NCBI GenBank assembly: GCA_028693555.1
Contig: JAQUVD010000025.1
Coordinates: forward strand, 1-58,920
Source of the DNA: Hespellia sp.
GTDB taxonomy: Bacteria; Bacillota; Clostridia; Lachnospirales; Lachnospiraceae
Direction of reading: 5' to 3'
DNA length: 58,920 nt
The notes below the pieces were generated by a model, which was not told the origin of the DNA, did no database searches, and saw only the letters and a list, made by a program, of their open reading frames with translations. This document shows positions 1 through 7,490 of the stretch, piece by piece; the first letter of the stretch is position 1; every line of letters starts with the position of its first letter. Made by a program: the position numbers and the translations under genes.

Positions 1-123
1 AAACCGAGGATCTATATAAATATATATGAAATTGCTTAATCTTGTTGTGATGAGCCGTGTGCATGAATTGTGCACGCACGGTTCTGTGAGGGGGTAGTGT
101 TGTGAGGCATTATCCTACTCGAC
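1..123 (+). mobile_element. 3' end of a group II intron (domains V and VI)
   Basis: Positions 52-85 form a 34-nt domain V: an 8-bp stem starting GAGCCGTG pairs with CACGGTTC, followed by a 2-nt CG bulge, a second 4-bp TGCA/TGCA stem and a small loop. This matches the conserved catalytic hairpin of bacterial group II introns. Positions 92-115 form a domain VI stem (GGGTAGTG with CATTATCC, through G-U pairs), and the sequence then ends with the usual CCTACTCGAC-type 3' terminus. The splice point lies at about 122-123, just before the host reading frame resumes. The maturase/reverse transcriptase and domains I-IV lie upstream, outside the window. The fold is seen directly; the exact last base is inferred. 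Confidence 0.85.
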
Positions 124-791
124 CGCTCAGAAACTTGATGTATTGCGGAAGGGCATATGAGCAGATTGTACCGGTGAAGGATCGTTATAAAAAGCAAATG
201 GTTAAGATTCCAAAACCAGAATTTTACACCTTTTATAATGGATTAGACTGGAAAGAAAAGGAAACGGTATTAAAGATTTCAGATGCGTTCCAAGTACAGG
301 ATGATGATCCAACGCTAGAACTGCAGGTGAAAGTGATTAATATCAATCCGGATATGGGTCATGATCTTCTTGAAAAGTGTCCGACATTAAAAGAGTATGG
401 AATCTTCATAGATACAATTCGGAAGTACCAGGAATCAGAAGGAAAAGATGATTTATCATCAGCGATAGAAAAGGCAATCGAAGAATGTGTGAATCAGGGA
501 ATTCTTGTAGATTATTTAGAAAAGAAGGGAAGCGAGGTCAGGAATATGTTAATAGCAGAATATGATTATGATATGGACATTGAGGTACAGCGCGAAGAAG
601 CACATATGCTTGGGAAGGCAGAAGGAAAGGCGGAGGATATATTGGAACTTCTGGAAGAATACGGAGAAATACCTGAGGCACTTATTCATACTATTAAAGG
701 GCAACAAGATTTAGATGTGCTAAAAAGATGGCACAAGTTGGCGGCGAAATCTAGCTCGATAGAAGAGTTTAAAGATAAGATAGATCGTTAG
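124..791 (+). pseudogene. Rpn-family recombination-promoting nuclease, 3' exon interrupted by a group II intron
   Basis: The translated piece begins PLRNLMYCGRAYEQIV and continues through KIPKPEFYTFYNG. This is the conserved middle of the Rpn/PD-(D/E)XK transposase-like family, whose members promote RecA-independent recombination and may act as nucleases. About 220 residues of the C-terminal half are present, including a charged tail with repeated GKAEGKAED, which is typical of the family. The N-terminal half would lie left of the intron, outside the window. The intron sits just before the conserved PLRNLMY segment. If the intron splices accurately, the gene could still be expressed; otherwise it is broken. 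The downstream stop is only 33 bases before the Uma2-like gene. Confidence 0.75.
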
Positions 792-824
792 TCTATGTTG
801 ATAAGTATACAAGAGGTAAAGAGA

Positions 825-1442
825 ATGACAATGGAAGAGATGAAGAATCTGAGCCAGGAGATGATTCAGGCATTGGAGGAAGTACTGCGAACGGGAGCAT
901 CTGCTTATAGGGCGCAGCCCAAACATACGATAGAAGACTATTATGCACTGCCGGATAATAAACGAGTGGAGCTGATAGATGGAGAGGTTTTTGAGATGGC
1001 AGTGCCGCAAACGACACACCAAGCATTACTGCGGAATTTGTCTTTTCAGATGGAATCATTTATTCGACAGGGGAACGGAAGATGCCAGTTGTTCTTTGCG
1101 CCTACCGATGTCCAGTTAGACGAGCAGGATGATACTACGATGGTACAGCCGGATTTACTCATTGTCTGTGATAAGAATAAGATTACAGAAAAGTGTATTG
1201 TAGGTGCGCCTGACTTTATCATTGAGATACTTTCGCCATCGACTCGTGAGAAGGACGCATTTATCAAGGCGAATAAGTATCGTCAGACTGGAGTCAGGGA
1301 GTATTGGATGGTAGATATCGACAAGAGACGAGTGATTCAATATTACTTTGAAGAAGACTGCCTTCCGACAATCTGTGGATTTGACCAGGCAGTCCCCGTG
1401 CGGATTTATGGCGGAGACTTGCAGATTGTGTTTGAGGCTTAA
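825..1442 (+). CDS. Uma2-family (DUF820) putative restriction-endonuclease-fold protein
   Basis: This 205-residue protein has the Uma2/DUF820 core: RVELIDGEVFEMAVPQ, then a VQPDLLIVCD motif, then APDFIIEILSPSTREKD and a YRQTGVREYWMVD segment. The acidic residues in PDLLIV and EILSPS correspond to the PD-(D/E)XK-type active site. Function in bacteria is mostly unknown; nuclease activity is inferred from the fold. I chose the ATG at 825 because AGAGG lies 8 bases upstream, while an in-frame ATG at 795 has no good ribosome site. The stop codon overlaps the end of the convergent DMT transporter gene by four bases. It lies next to an Rpn-type gene, a pairing that suggests a small accessory region rich in PD-(D/E)XK proteins. 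Confidence 0.8.
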   Translation: MTMEEMKNLSQEMIQALEEVLRTGASAYRAQPKHTIEDYYALPDNKRVELIDGEVFEMAVPQTTHQALLRNLSFQMESFIRQGNGRCQLFFAPTDVQLDEQDDTTMVQPDLLIVCDKNKITEKCIVGAPDFIIEILSPSTREKDAFIKANKYRQTGVREYWMVDIDKRRVIQYYFEEDCLPTICGFDQAVPVRIYGGDLQIVFEA

Positions 1443-2287
1443 TGTTTCTTCATATAATACCACTTGTACACTGCGCATCCGATGATGATTGCATATCCGA
1501 TCCAGCTATACACATCCGGAAGCTGATCCAAGAACACGAATCCGAGCAGCGCAGCGAATACAACCTGCGTATAGTCGAATACCGAAATCTCTTTCGCTGG
1601 TGCAAATGTATAGGCTTTGGTAATAAATAGCTGTCCCCCGGTTGCTGCGCCTCCGGCGAGAAGCAGGTATCCAAGCTGCCACATCGCCATCGGCTGATAG
1701 TTAAATACAATAAATGGTACGCATACAAGGCAGGAAAATACGGAGAAAAACATAATGATTACCGGTCCACGTTCGCCACGCTGTCCGAGCTTTCTGACAA
1801 AAGTGTAGGCAAGTCCGGCAAATAGCCCGCCAAGAGCTCCAATGACGGCGTAAATCGATGTAATATCAAAAGACGGTTTGATGATAAAAAGTGATCCTGC
1901 AAAAGCGACCGCAACAGTAATCCACTCCACAATATTTGCCTTTTCTTTTAAAATGAAATAGGAGGCAATAATGGCAAAGAATGGTGATAATTTGTTTAAC
2001 ATATTTGCATCGGAAATATTTAATTTATCAATTGCGTAGAAGTTGAAAATCAGACCGATTGTTCCACATGCTGCACGCAAAAACAGGGATGGAAGATTCC
2101 CTTTCTGAATATGAAATTTCTTTTCCGTGCGCAGAAGCATGACGCATGAGACAGCAGCGGCAACTGCATTTCGAAAAAATGCTTTCTGCATCGTCGGCAA
2201 ATCGCCGGACAGCCTTACAAAAAATGTCATGAGTGCAAAGAAAAAACCTGCACAGATAATATATAGAATTCCTTTAAATTTGTTCAT
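1439..2287 (-). CDS. EamA/DMT-family membrane transporter
   Basis: The 282-residue product is almost entirely hydrophobic, with about ten predicted membrane helices arranged as two EamA repeats, as in drug/metabolite transporter (DMT) permeases. The first repeat starts ILYIICAGFFFALMTFFVRL and the second includes GGLFAGLAYTFVRKLGQRG. Family members export amino acids, nucleosides or other small metabolites; the substrate cannot be read from sequence. GGGAG lies at the right distance before the ATG. The gene stands alone on the minus strand, converging on the Uma2-like gene with a four-base overlap, and no terminator is visible in that overlap. Confidence 0.85.
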   Translation of the reverse strand: MNKFKGILYIICAGFFFALMTFFVRLSGDLPTMQKAFFRNAVAAAVSCVMLLRTEKKFHIQKGNLPSLFLRAACGTIGLIFNFYAIDKLNISDANMLNKLSPFFAIIASYFILKEKANIVEWITVAVAFAGSLFIIKPSFDITSIYAVIGALGGLFAGLAYTFVRKLGQRGERGPVIIMFFSVFSCLVCVPFIVFNYQPMAMWQLGYLLLAGGAATGGQLFITKAYTFAPAKEISVFDYTQVVFAALLGFVFLDQLPDVYSWIGYAIIIGCAVYKWYYMKKH

Positions 2288-2422
2288 GTGATAGAATCTC
2301 CCTAATTTTTCGTTAGACAGATGAAATGTTCCTTAGTTTCATCTGACCGATACTATTATAGCGAAGTATACGAAATAGTGCAAATTGCTTTTTGGTGTGT
2401 TAAACTAGGTAAAACAAAATGC

Positions 2423-3106
2423 ATGAAAGAGAGAAATAAAGGAATGGAGAAATTTCCAACAATAAAAGCACTGATATTTGACATGGATGGTCTCATCTTC
2501 GATTCAGAGCGCGTAGTGCAGCGTTCATGGAATCAGGCGGGACAGATTCTCGGCTATGGTCTGATTGGAGAACACATCTATCATACGCTTGGCTTTAACG
2601 TGGTTCGCAGGACTGCGTATATGAAGGAGACATTTGGACCGGATTTTCCAATGGACGATTTTAATACGATCACTCGGAGAATCTTTCACGAGATTGCTGA
2701 AAAAGAAGGTGTTTCAATGAAGCCGGGAGTGAAAGAATTGTTCATGTTTGCGAAGAAAAAAGAATGGAAGCTGGCGGTGGCAACCTCATCTAGAAGAGAG
2801 CATTCGACATCGTTATTAAAGTCTGCAGGCATCTGGGATTACCTTGATGGCGCGATATTTGGTGATATGGTAACAGTTGCCAAGCCGGATCCTGAGATTT
2901 ATCTGAAAGCGGCTGAAATCATTGGGGCAGAGCCGGAGCACTGTATTGCGCTGGAAGATTCTCCGGCAGGAATTCAGTCTTCACATGCGGCGGGAATGTA
3001 TCCGATTATGGTTCCGGATCTAGTGCAGCCAACGGACGAGATCAGAATATTGTGTTGGAAATGTGTGGAAAGTCTAGAGACAGTGATAGAAATATTGGGC
3101 GATTGA
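2423..3106 (+). CDS. HAD-superfamily phosphatase (beta-phosphoglucomutase-like)
   Basis: The protein of about 227 residues has all HAD motifs: ALIFDMDGLIFDSE (nucleophile Asp and the Asp two residues on), AVATSSRRE (motif II Ser/Thr), the Lys in VAKPDPEIY (motif III) and CIALEDSPAG (motif IV). An alpha-helical cap lies between motifs I and II. This arrangement fits the beta-phosphoglucomutase/phosphoglycolate-phosphatase branch. The substrate is probably a small sugar phosphate, but it cannot be named. In-frame start codons exist at 2321, 2423 and 2444; none has an ideal ribosome site, and I chose 2423 because the conserved fold begins soon after it. A stem-loop terminator follows. Confidence 0.8.
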   Translation: MKERNKGMEKFPTIKALIFDMDGLIFDSERVVQRSWNQAGQILGYGLIGEHIYHTLGFNVVRRTAYMKETFGPDFPMDDFNTITRRIFHEIAEKEGVSMKPGVKELFMFAKKKEWKLAVATSSRREHSTSLLKSAGIWDYLDGAIFGDMVTVAKPDPEIYLKAAEIIGAEPEHCIALEDSPAGIQSSHAAGMYPIMVPDLVQPTDEIRILCWKCVESLETVIEILGD

Positions 3107-3144
3107 GAAATCAGATTTACTGGTACCCGATCGTTTCACAAATA

Positions 3145-3187
3145 AAAAGAGTGGAAAGCCTTTCATATTAAGACTTTCCACTCTTTT
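3145..3187. terminator. Bidirectional rho-independent terminator between the HAD gene and tRNA-Leu
   Basis: AAAAGAGTGGAAAG at 3145-3158 and CTTTCCACTCTTTT at 3174-3187 are perfect 14-bp inverted repeats with a 15-nt loop. A-rich and T-rich flanks allow use on both strands. It would end the plus-strand HAD transcript and the minus-strand tRNA transcript. Confidence 0.8.
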
Positions 3188-3194
3188 AATCTAA

Positions 3195-3278
3195 TGCGGA
3201 AGATGGGACTTGAACCCACACATGGAAACCCACACAAGAACCTGAATCTTGCTCGTCTGCCAATTCCGACACTTCCGC
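3195..3278 (-). tRNA. tRNA-Leu (anticodon CAG)
   Basis: The reverse complement starts GCGGAAGTGTCGGAATTGGC, and its 7-bp acceptor stem GCGGAAG pairs with CTTCCGC. The anticodon stem CAAGA/TCTTG encloses TTCAGGT, giving anticodon CAG, which reads CUG leucine codons. A long variable arm (TGTGGGTTTCCATG) is present, as expected for tRNA-Leu, and the T arm carries GGTTCAAGTCC. No CCA end is encoded, so the CCA end would be added after transcription. The discriminator base is A. Confidence 0.95.
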
Positions 3279-3346
3279 TCGCAAAAGCTATTCTATCACA
3301 AAACCCCTATATAAGTAAAGAGAAAAATGAAAAAGATGAAAAGTTG

Positions 3347-3387
3347 TTGACAAATGCTTTTATTATGATATACTTTGAAAGTCAAAG
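3347..3387 (+). promoter_or_regulatory. fab operon promoter with overlapping FabT-like operator
   Basis: TTGACA (3347-3352) and TATACT (3369-3374) are separated by 16 bp. An inverted repeat, CTTTGA-AAG-TCAAAG (3373-3387), starts inside the -10 box and covers the likely transcription start. It closely resembles the TTTGAnnnTCAAA operator of FabT, the MarR-type repressor of fatty-acid synthesis in streptococci. A fabT-like gene ends this same operon (14386-14829). Binding here would block polymerase, giving feedback control of membrane lipid synthesis. The motif is seen; its regulator is inferred. Confidence 0.8.
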
Positions 3388-3420
3388 CATTTTAAAACCA
3401 AAGTAAACGGGGAGAAACAT

Positions 3421-4383
3421 ATGCGAGGAAAGATCATTGGGACGGGCTCGTTTGCACCGGCCAAAGTATTAGATAATAACGATCTGGCAAATCTTGTCGA
3501 TACAAATGACGAATGGATTCGTGAAAGAACCGGAGTTGTCAGAAGACATATCATAGAGGATGAGAGCGTCACTTCAATGGGGACGGCAGCCGCAGAGCAG
3601 GCACTTAAAGACAGTGGAATGAAAGCAGAAGAAATTGATTTGATCATTGCGTCAACCATTTCCTCGAATGTAATTCTGCCGTGTGCAGCGTGTGAGATAC
3701 AAAAAGGAATTGGAGCCGTGAATGCGACGTGCTTTGATCTGAATGCGGCGTGCACGGGATTTGTATTCGCCTATAATACGGCGCAGGCATACATTGCAGC
3801 AGGCATTTATAAGAATGTATTGGTTGTTGGAGTGGAAGCACTTTCGAATCTGCTAAACTGGGAAGACCGCGGAACCTGTATTCTGTTTGGGGATGGAGCC
3901 GGAGCGGCGGTCCTTACTGCTGAGGAAGGAACGATACTTCCGATGGTAACACATTCCGACGGCAGCCGGGGGGAGGCACTGACCTGTAATAGCCGCCACA
4001 ACAAAGACTGGCAGGAGCATTTGGAGGATGACAGTACATACCTTCAGATGCACGGACAGGAAGTATTCAAGTTTGCAGTTCGAAAAGTACCGGAAGTGAT
4101 CGGTGAAGTACTGGAGCAGGCAGACATTTCCATAGAAGAGATTGATTTATTTGTATTGCATCAGGCGAATCGGCGTATCGTGGAGTCTGTTGCTAAGAAA
4201 TTAAAACAGCCGATTGAGAAATTCCCTATGAATATGCATGAGTATGGAAATACATCATCTGCAAGTGTGGGTATCTTATTAGATGAACTAAACCGTGAAG
4301 GAAAACTAAAGGCAGGGCAGAAGATTCTGCTTGCAGGATTCGGCGCAGGACTTTCCTGGGGGGCAAGCCTTATAGAGTGGTAG
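3421..4383 (+). CDS. fabH: 3-oxoacyl-[ACP] synthase III
   Basis: FabH starts fatty-acid synthesis in the cytoplasm by condensing an acyl-CoA primer with malonyl-ACP. The 320-residue protein has the usual family length. Its Cys-His-Asn triad is visible: Cys at about residue 111 in AACTGF, His in LFVLHQANRR and Asn in HEYGNTSSAS. The start follows ACGGGGAG by a suitable distance and lies about 40 bases downstream of the FabT-type operator. It is the first gene of the fab operon, so its expression should respond directly to that operator. Nothing unusual is seen in the protein. Confidence 0.95.
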   Translation: MRGKIIGTGSFAPAKVLDNNDLANLVDTNDEWIRERTGVVRRHIIEDESVTSMGTAAAEQALKDSGMKAEEIDLIIASTISSNVILPCAACEIQKGIGAVNATCFDLNAACTGFVFAYNTAQAYIAAGIYKNVLVVGVEALSNLLNWEDRGTCILFGDGAGAAVLTAEEGTILPMVTHSDGSRGEALTCNSRHNKDWQEHLEDDSTYLQMHGQEVFKFAVRKVPEVIGEVLEQADISIEEIDLFVLHQANRRIVESVAKKLKQPIEKFPMNMHEYGNTSSASVGILLDELNREGKLKAGQKILLAGFGAGLSWGASLIEW

Positions 4384-4450
4384 GTAATTACCGGGATGAC
4401 CCGGATTACAATATAAAAATAAAAAACAAAAAAGAATGGAGAACAGACAT

Positions 4451-4675
4451 ATGTTAGAAAAGATTAAAGGATTAGTAGCAGAGAATTTAAACGCAAAGGC
4501 AGAGGACATTACAGAGGCAACAAAATTTGTTGACGATCTTGGAGCAGACTCCTTAGACCTTGTAGAATTAGTTATGGCATTTGAGGAAGAATTCGAAGTT
4601 TCAATTCCGGAGGATGAGGTAGCAAATCTTGTGACTGTTGGTGATGTCGTAAAATACGTAGAAGCAAACAAATAA
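4451..4675 (+). CDS. acpP: Acyl carrier protein
   Basis: The small acidic protein (74 residues) carries growing acyl chains on a phosphopantetheine arm. The attachment serine, near residue 34, lies in the invariant GADSLDLVEL motif, followed by helix III residues EEEFEVSIPEDE. I chose the ATG at 4451 because GGAG lies about 10 bases before it; the in-frame ATG at 4436 overlaps that ribosome site. It follows fabH with a 67-base gap and precedes fabK, as in the streptococcal fab operon. A 7-bp hairpin at 4689-4711 just after the stop could affect its mRNA level relative to downstream genes. Confidence 0.95.
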   Translation: MLEKIKGLVAENLNAKAEDITEATKFVDDLGADSLDLVELVMAFEEEFEVSIPEDEVANLVTVGDVVKYVEANK

Positions 4676-4688
4676 TATTCATGAAATC

Positions 4689-4711
4689 CGAACCAAGCTC
4701 TGCCTGGTTCG
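4689..4711 (+). other. Small hairpin between acpP and fabK
   Basis: CGAACCA (4689-4695) and TGGTTCG (4705-4711) form a 7-bp stem with a 9-nt loop. No T-run follows, so it is not a standard terminator. It may protect or process the abundant acpP message. This is a suggestion from position only. Confidence 0.35.
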
Positions 4712-4728
4712 ATAGAAAGGTTGTCAAA

Positions 4729-5667
4729 ATGAAAACAAAAGTGACCGAATTACTGGGAATAGAATATCCGATTATCCAAGGCGGAATGTCATGGGTTGCT
4801 GAGTATCATCTTGCAGCCGGCGTATCTGAGGCCGGTGGGCTTGGAATTATCGCGGCAGCGAATGCACCGGCTGAGTGGGTACGTGATCAGATCCAAAAAG
4901 TAAAAGAATTAACAGATAAGCCATTCGGCGTAAATATTATGCTGATGAGTGACAATGCAGAAGAAGTTGCAAAGATTGTAGTAGAAGAAAAAGTGCCTGT
5001 TGTTACAACGGGAGCCGGTTCGCCGGAACGTTTCATGAAAATGTGGAAGGAAGCCGGCGTGAAGGTTATTCCGGTAGTCGCTTCCGTTGCACTTGCAAAA
5101 CGTATGGAGCGATGCGGTGCCGACGCAGTGGTAGCAGAAGGAACAGAAGCCGGTGGTCACATCGGCGAGAATACAACAATGGTACTGGTACCACAGGTTG
5201 TAGATGCAGTCACAATTCCAGTTATCGCAGCAGGCGGTATTGCAGACGGAAGAGGGATGGCAGCAGCCTATGTCCTTGGAGCGCAGGGCGTACAGATTGG
5301 AACTTATTTCGTAGTCGTAAAGGAGTCCATTGTACACGAGAATTACAAAAATGCCGTGATTAAGGCAAAAGATATCGATTCCAGAGTAACGGGAAGAACG
5401 ACCGGACATCCGGTCCGCGCACTCAGAAATCAGATGACAAAGATGTATCTAGAGAAAGAGAAAGAAGGCGCAACATTAGAAGAGCTGGAACTCTTAACAC
5501 TCGGCGGACTTCGCAAAGCAGTTGTTGACGGAGATGTGATAAACGGAAGCGTCATGGCTGGGCAGATTGCCGGATTAGTGAAAGAGGAAATGAGCTGTAA
5601 GGAATTAATTCGGAAATTAGTATCAGAAACAGATGCACTGATTGGAGGAAACGGTCTATATGAGTAA
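4729..5667 (+). CDS. fabK: Enoyl-[ACP] reductase II (FMN-dependent)
   Basis: FabK reduces trans-2-enoyl-ACP in the last step of each elongation cycle, using FMN and NAD(P)H; it replaces FabI in many Firmicutes and resists triclosan. The 312-residue TIM-barrel protein begins VTELLGIEYPIIQGGMSWVAE and has GTEAGGHIGE and AAGGIADGRGMAAAYVLGAQGVQIGT, the phosphate/FMN-binding segments of the nitronate monooxygenase/FabK family. Its place between acpP and fabD is the streptococcal fabK position, which favours FabK over a nitronate oxidase. I chose the ATG at 4729 because AGAAAGG lies before it; an in-frame ATG at 4681 overlaps the hairpin region and lacks a site. Confidence 0.9.
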   Translation: MKTKVTELLGIEYPIIQGGMSWVAEYHLAAGVSEAGGLGIIAAANAPAEWVRDQIQKVKELTDKPFGVNIMLMSDNAEEVAKIVVEEKVPVVTTGAGSPERFMKMWKEAGVKVIPVVASVALAKRMERCGADAVVAEGTEAGGHIGENTTMVLVPQVVDAVTIPVIAAGGIADGRGMAAAYVLGAQGVQIGTYFVVVKESIVHENYKNAVIKAKDIDSRVTGRTTGHPVRALRNQMTKMYLEKEKEGATLEELELLTLGGLRKAVVDGDVINGSVMAGQIAGLVKEEMSCKELIRKLVSETDALIGGNGLYE

Positions 5668-6580
5668 GATTGCATTTATTTTCCCGGGGCAGGGCGCACA
5701 GAAAGCCGGCATGGGAGCGGACTTTTATGAAAATAGTGAGTTAGCAAAAGATATTTACGACAAAGCGAGTGAGTGCTTAGGGCTTGATATGAAGGCCTTA
5801 TGTTTTGAGGAAAATGAGCTTCTTGATCAGACCGAATATACACAGGCTGCGCTTGTGACAACATGCCTTGCGATGGAGAAAGTGGTGGAAGAGAAGGGTC
5901 TTGTCCCACAGGTCACCGCAGGATTGAGTCTCGGGGAGTATGCAGCGATTGCAGTAGCCGGAGGAATGAGCGCAGAAGATGCAATCAGAACGGTAAGAAA
6001 ACGTGGGATTCTCATGCAGACGGCAGTTCCGGCAGGAGAAGGCGCAATGGCGGCCATTCTCGGGATGAAGGGTGATGCAATTGAAGAAGTGATTGCAGAC
6101 ATCGATGGTGTCACGGTTGCAAATTATAACTGTCCGGGACAGATTGTAATCACAGGCCGCACCGATGCAGTAGAGACAGCGAACGCAAAGCTTCTCGAAC
6201 ATGGTGCAAAGCGCGCGATCTTATTAAATGTAAGTGGACCTTTTCATTCACCGATGTTAAAGGGCGCGGGAAAAGAGCTTGGCAAGGTTCTCGCAGATAT
6301 TAAAATGGATCATCTTACGATCCCATATGTCACCAATGTTACCGCAGAATATGTGAGCGACGTTACTAAGACAAAAGAACTGTTAGAGGCACAGGTTGCT
6401 TCCTCTGTTCGATGGGAGCAGAGTATCCTCACGATGATCGCAGATGGCGTAGATACATTTGTAGAAATCGGTCCGGGCAGAACGTTAGCCGGATTTATGA
6501 AGAAAATTAATCGCGATGTGAAGATGTATAACATTGCCACATGGGACGATGTAGATAAAGTAATTGGAGAAATAGGATAA
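5660..6580 (+). CDS. fabD: Malonyl-CoA:ACP transacylase
   Basis: FabD moves malonyl groups from CoA to ACP to supply every elongation step. The 306-residue protein opens KIAFIFPGQGAQKAGMG, has the catalytic serine in GLSLGEYAA (most relatives have GHSLGEY) and the catalytic His in GPFHSPML. The C-terminal FVEIGPGRTLAGFMKK is also typical. GGAGG at 5644-5648 sits 11 bases before the ATG at 5660, and the start overlaps the end of fabK by eight bases, which points to translational coupling. The leucine in place of histidine in the GxSxG motif is a minor oddity. Confidence 0.95.
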   Translation: MSKIAFIFPGQGAQKAGMGADFYENSELAKDIYDKASECLGLDMKALCFEENELLDQTEYTQAALVTTCLAMEKVVEEKGLVPQVTAGLSLGEYAAIAVAGGMSAEDAIRTVRKRGILMQTAVPAGEGAMAAILGMKGDAIEEVIADIDGVTVANYNCPGQIVITGRTDAVETANAKLLEHGAKRAILLNVSGPFHSPMLKGAGKELGKVLADIKMDHLTIPYVTNVTAEYVSDVTKTKELLEAQVASSVRWEQSILTMIADGVDTFVEIGPGRTLAGFMKKINRDVKMYNIATWDDVDKVIGEIG

Positions 6581-6590
6581 GGGGAAAATC

Positions 6591-7334
6591 ATGATGTTAG
6601 AAAATAAAGTTGCAATTGTAACCGGCGCATCCCGCGGAATCGGAAGAGCTGTTGCAGTGAAGCTTGCAGGTCAGGGAGCGATGGTTGTGATTAATTACAA
6701 CGGTTCCAAAGAACGTGCCGAAGCAGTGAAGCAGGAAATCGAGCAGGCAGGTGGCAAAGCGGAGCTTATGCAGTGCGACGTGTCAGACTTTGAAGAAGCG
6801 GAAGGATTTATCAAAGCGGTGCAGAACAAGTTTGGCAGCATTGATATCTTAGTTAACAACGCAGGGATCACAAAAGACGGTCTGATCATGAGAATGTCTG
6901 AGGCTGATTACGATGCTGTCTTAAATACGAACCTGAAGGGAACTTTTAATTGTATCCGACATGCGGCAAAATTCATGCTGAAGCAGCGCGCGGGCCGCAT
7001 CATCAATATGGCTTCAGTCGTGGGTGTGATGGGAAATGCGGGACAGGCAAACTATGCGTCATCCAAAGCGGGCGTAATCGGTCTGACCAAGACCGTTGCG
7101 AGAGAATTTGCATCGCGTGGTGTGACAGCGAACGCAATCGCACCGGGATTCATTGAGACGGAAATGACAGAGGTCTTAAGTGATGCAGTAAAGAGCGCAT
7201 CAGAGGGGATGATTCCTCTTGGCAAATTTGGAAAAGCAGAAGACGTAGCAAACGCAGTCCTTTTTCTGGCATCGGATGAAGCCGGATATATCACAGGACA
7301 AGTATTAAATGTAGATGGCGGAATCTGCATGTAG
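6591..7334 (+). CDS. fabG: 3-oxoacyl-[ACP] reductase
   Basis: FabG is the NADPH-dependent short-chain dehydrogenase that reduces 3-oxoacyl-ACP. The 247-residue protein shows TGASRGIGRAVA for cofactor binding, NNAG in the fourth strand, catalytic Ser in NMASVVG, and the Tyr-Lys pair in ANYASSKAG. The C-terminal YITGQVLNVDGG is typical. The gene starts ten bases after fabD. A second ATG three bases downstream is equally possible. The ribosome site is AAGGGG. A 156-base gap with two hairpins separates it from fabF, unusually long for this operon. Confidence 0.95.
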   Translation: MMLENKVAIVTGASRGIGRAVAVKLAGQGAMVVINYNGSKERAEAVKQEIEQAGGKAELMQCDVSDFEEAEGFIKAVQNKFGSIDILVNNAGITKDGLIMRMSEADYDAVLNTNLKGTFNCIRHAAKFMLKQRAGRIINMASVVGVMGNAGQANYASSKAGVIGLTKTVAREFASRGVTANAIAPGFIETEMTEVLSDAVKSASEGMIPLGKFGKAEDVANAVLFLASDEAGYITGQVLNVDGGICM

Positions 7335-7348
7335 CACACGAGCGATGC

Positions 7349-7467
7349 GTTATATAAGATAGATTTGCGTGCAAGCTTGCTTGCAAAAGCAAAGATAGCT
7401 TGTATAACATATGGCGACAGCCATGACCGAGATGCAGCGAAGCGAAATCGAGGTGCATCGTGAATGG
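7349..7467. repeat. Two adjacent palindromic elements between fabG and fabF
   Basis: GTTATATAAGATAGATTTGC (7349-7368) is an imperfect inverted repeat of GCAAAGATAGCTTGTATAAC (7389-7408), about 16 of 20 matching. A second hairpin pairs GATGCA (7431-7436) with TGCATC (7454-7459), extended by CCATGAC/GTGAATGG flanks (7421-7467). No reading frame is visible. This resembles short palindromic repeats scattered in clostridial genomes. Its effect on fabF expression is unknown. Confidence 0.55.
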
Positions 7468-7490
7468 AATTCAAATAAAGGAGAGCAAAA

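Noticed and set aside
3194-3406. 70-codon open frame on the plus strand
   Set aside because: It reads through the reverse strand of tRNA-Leu and through the fab promoter, so it is not a gene.
4909-5409. 166-codon open frame on the minus strand
   Set aside because: It is antisense to fabK with cysteine- and histidine-rich nonsense composition, typical of a shadow frame.
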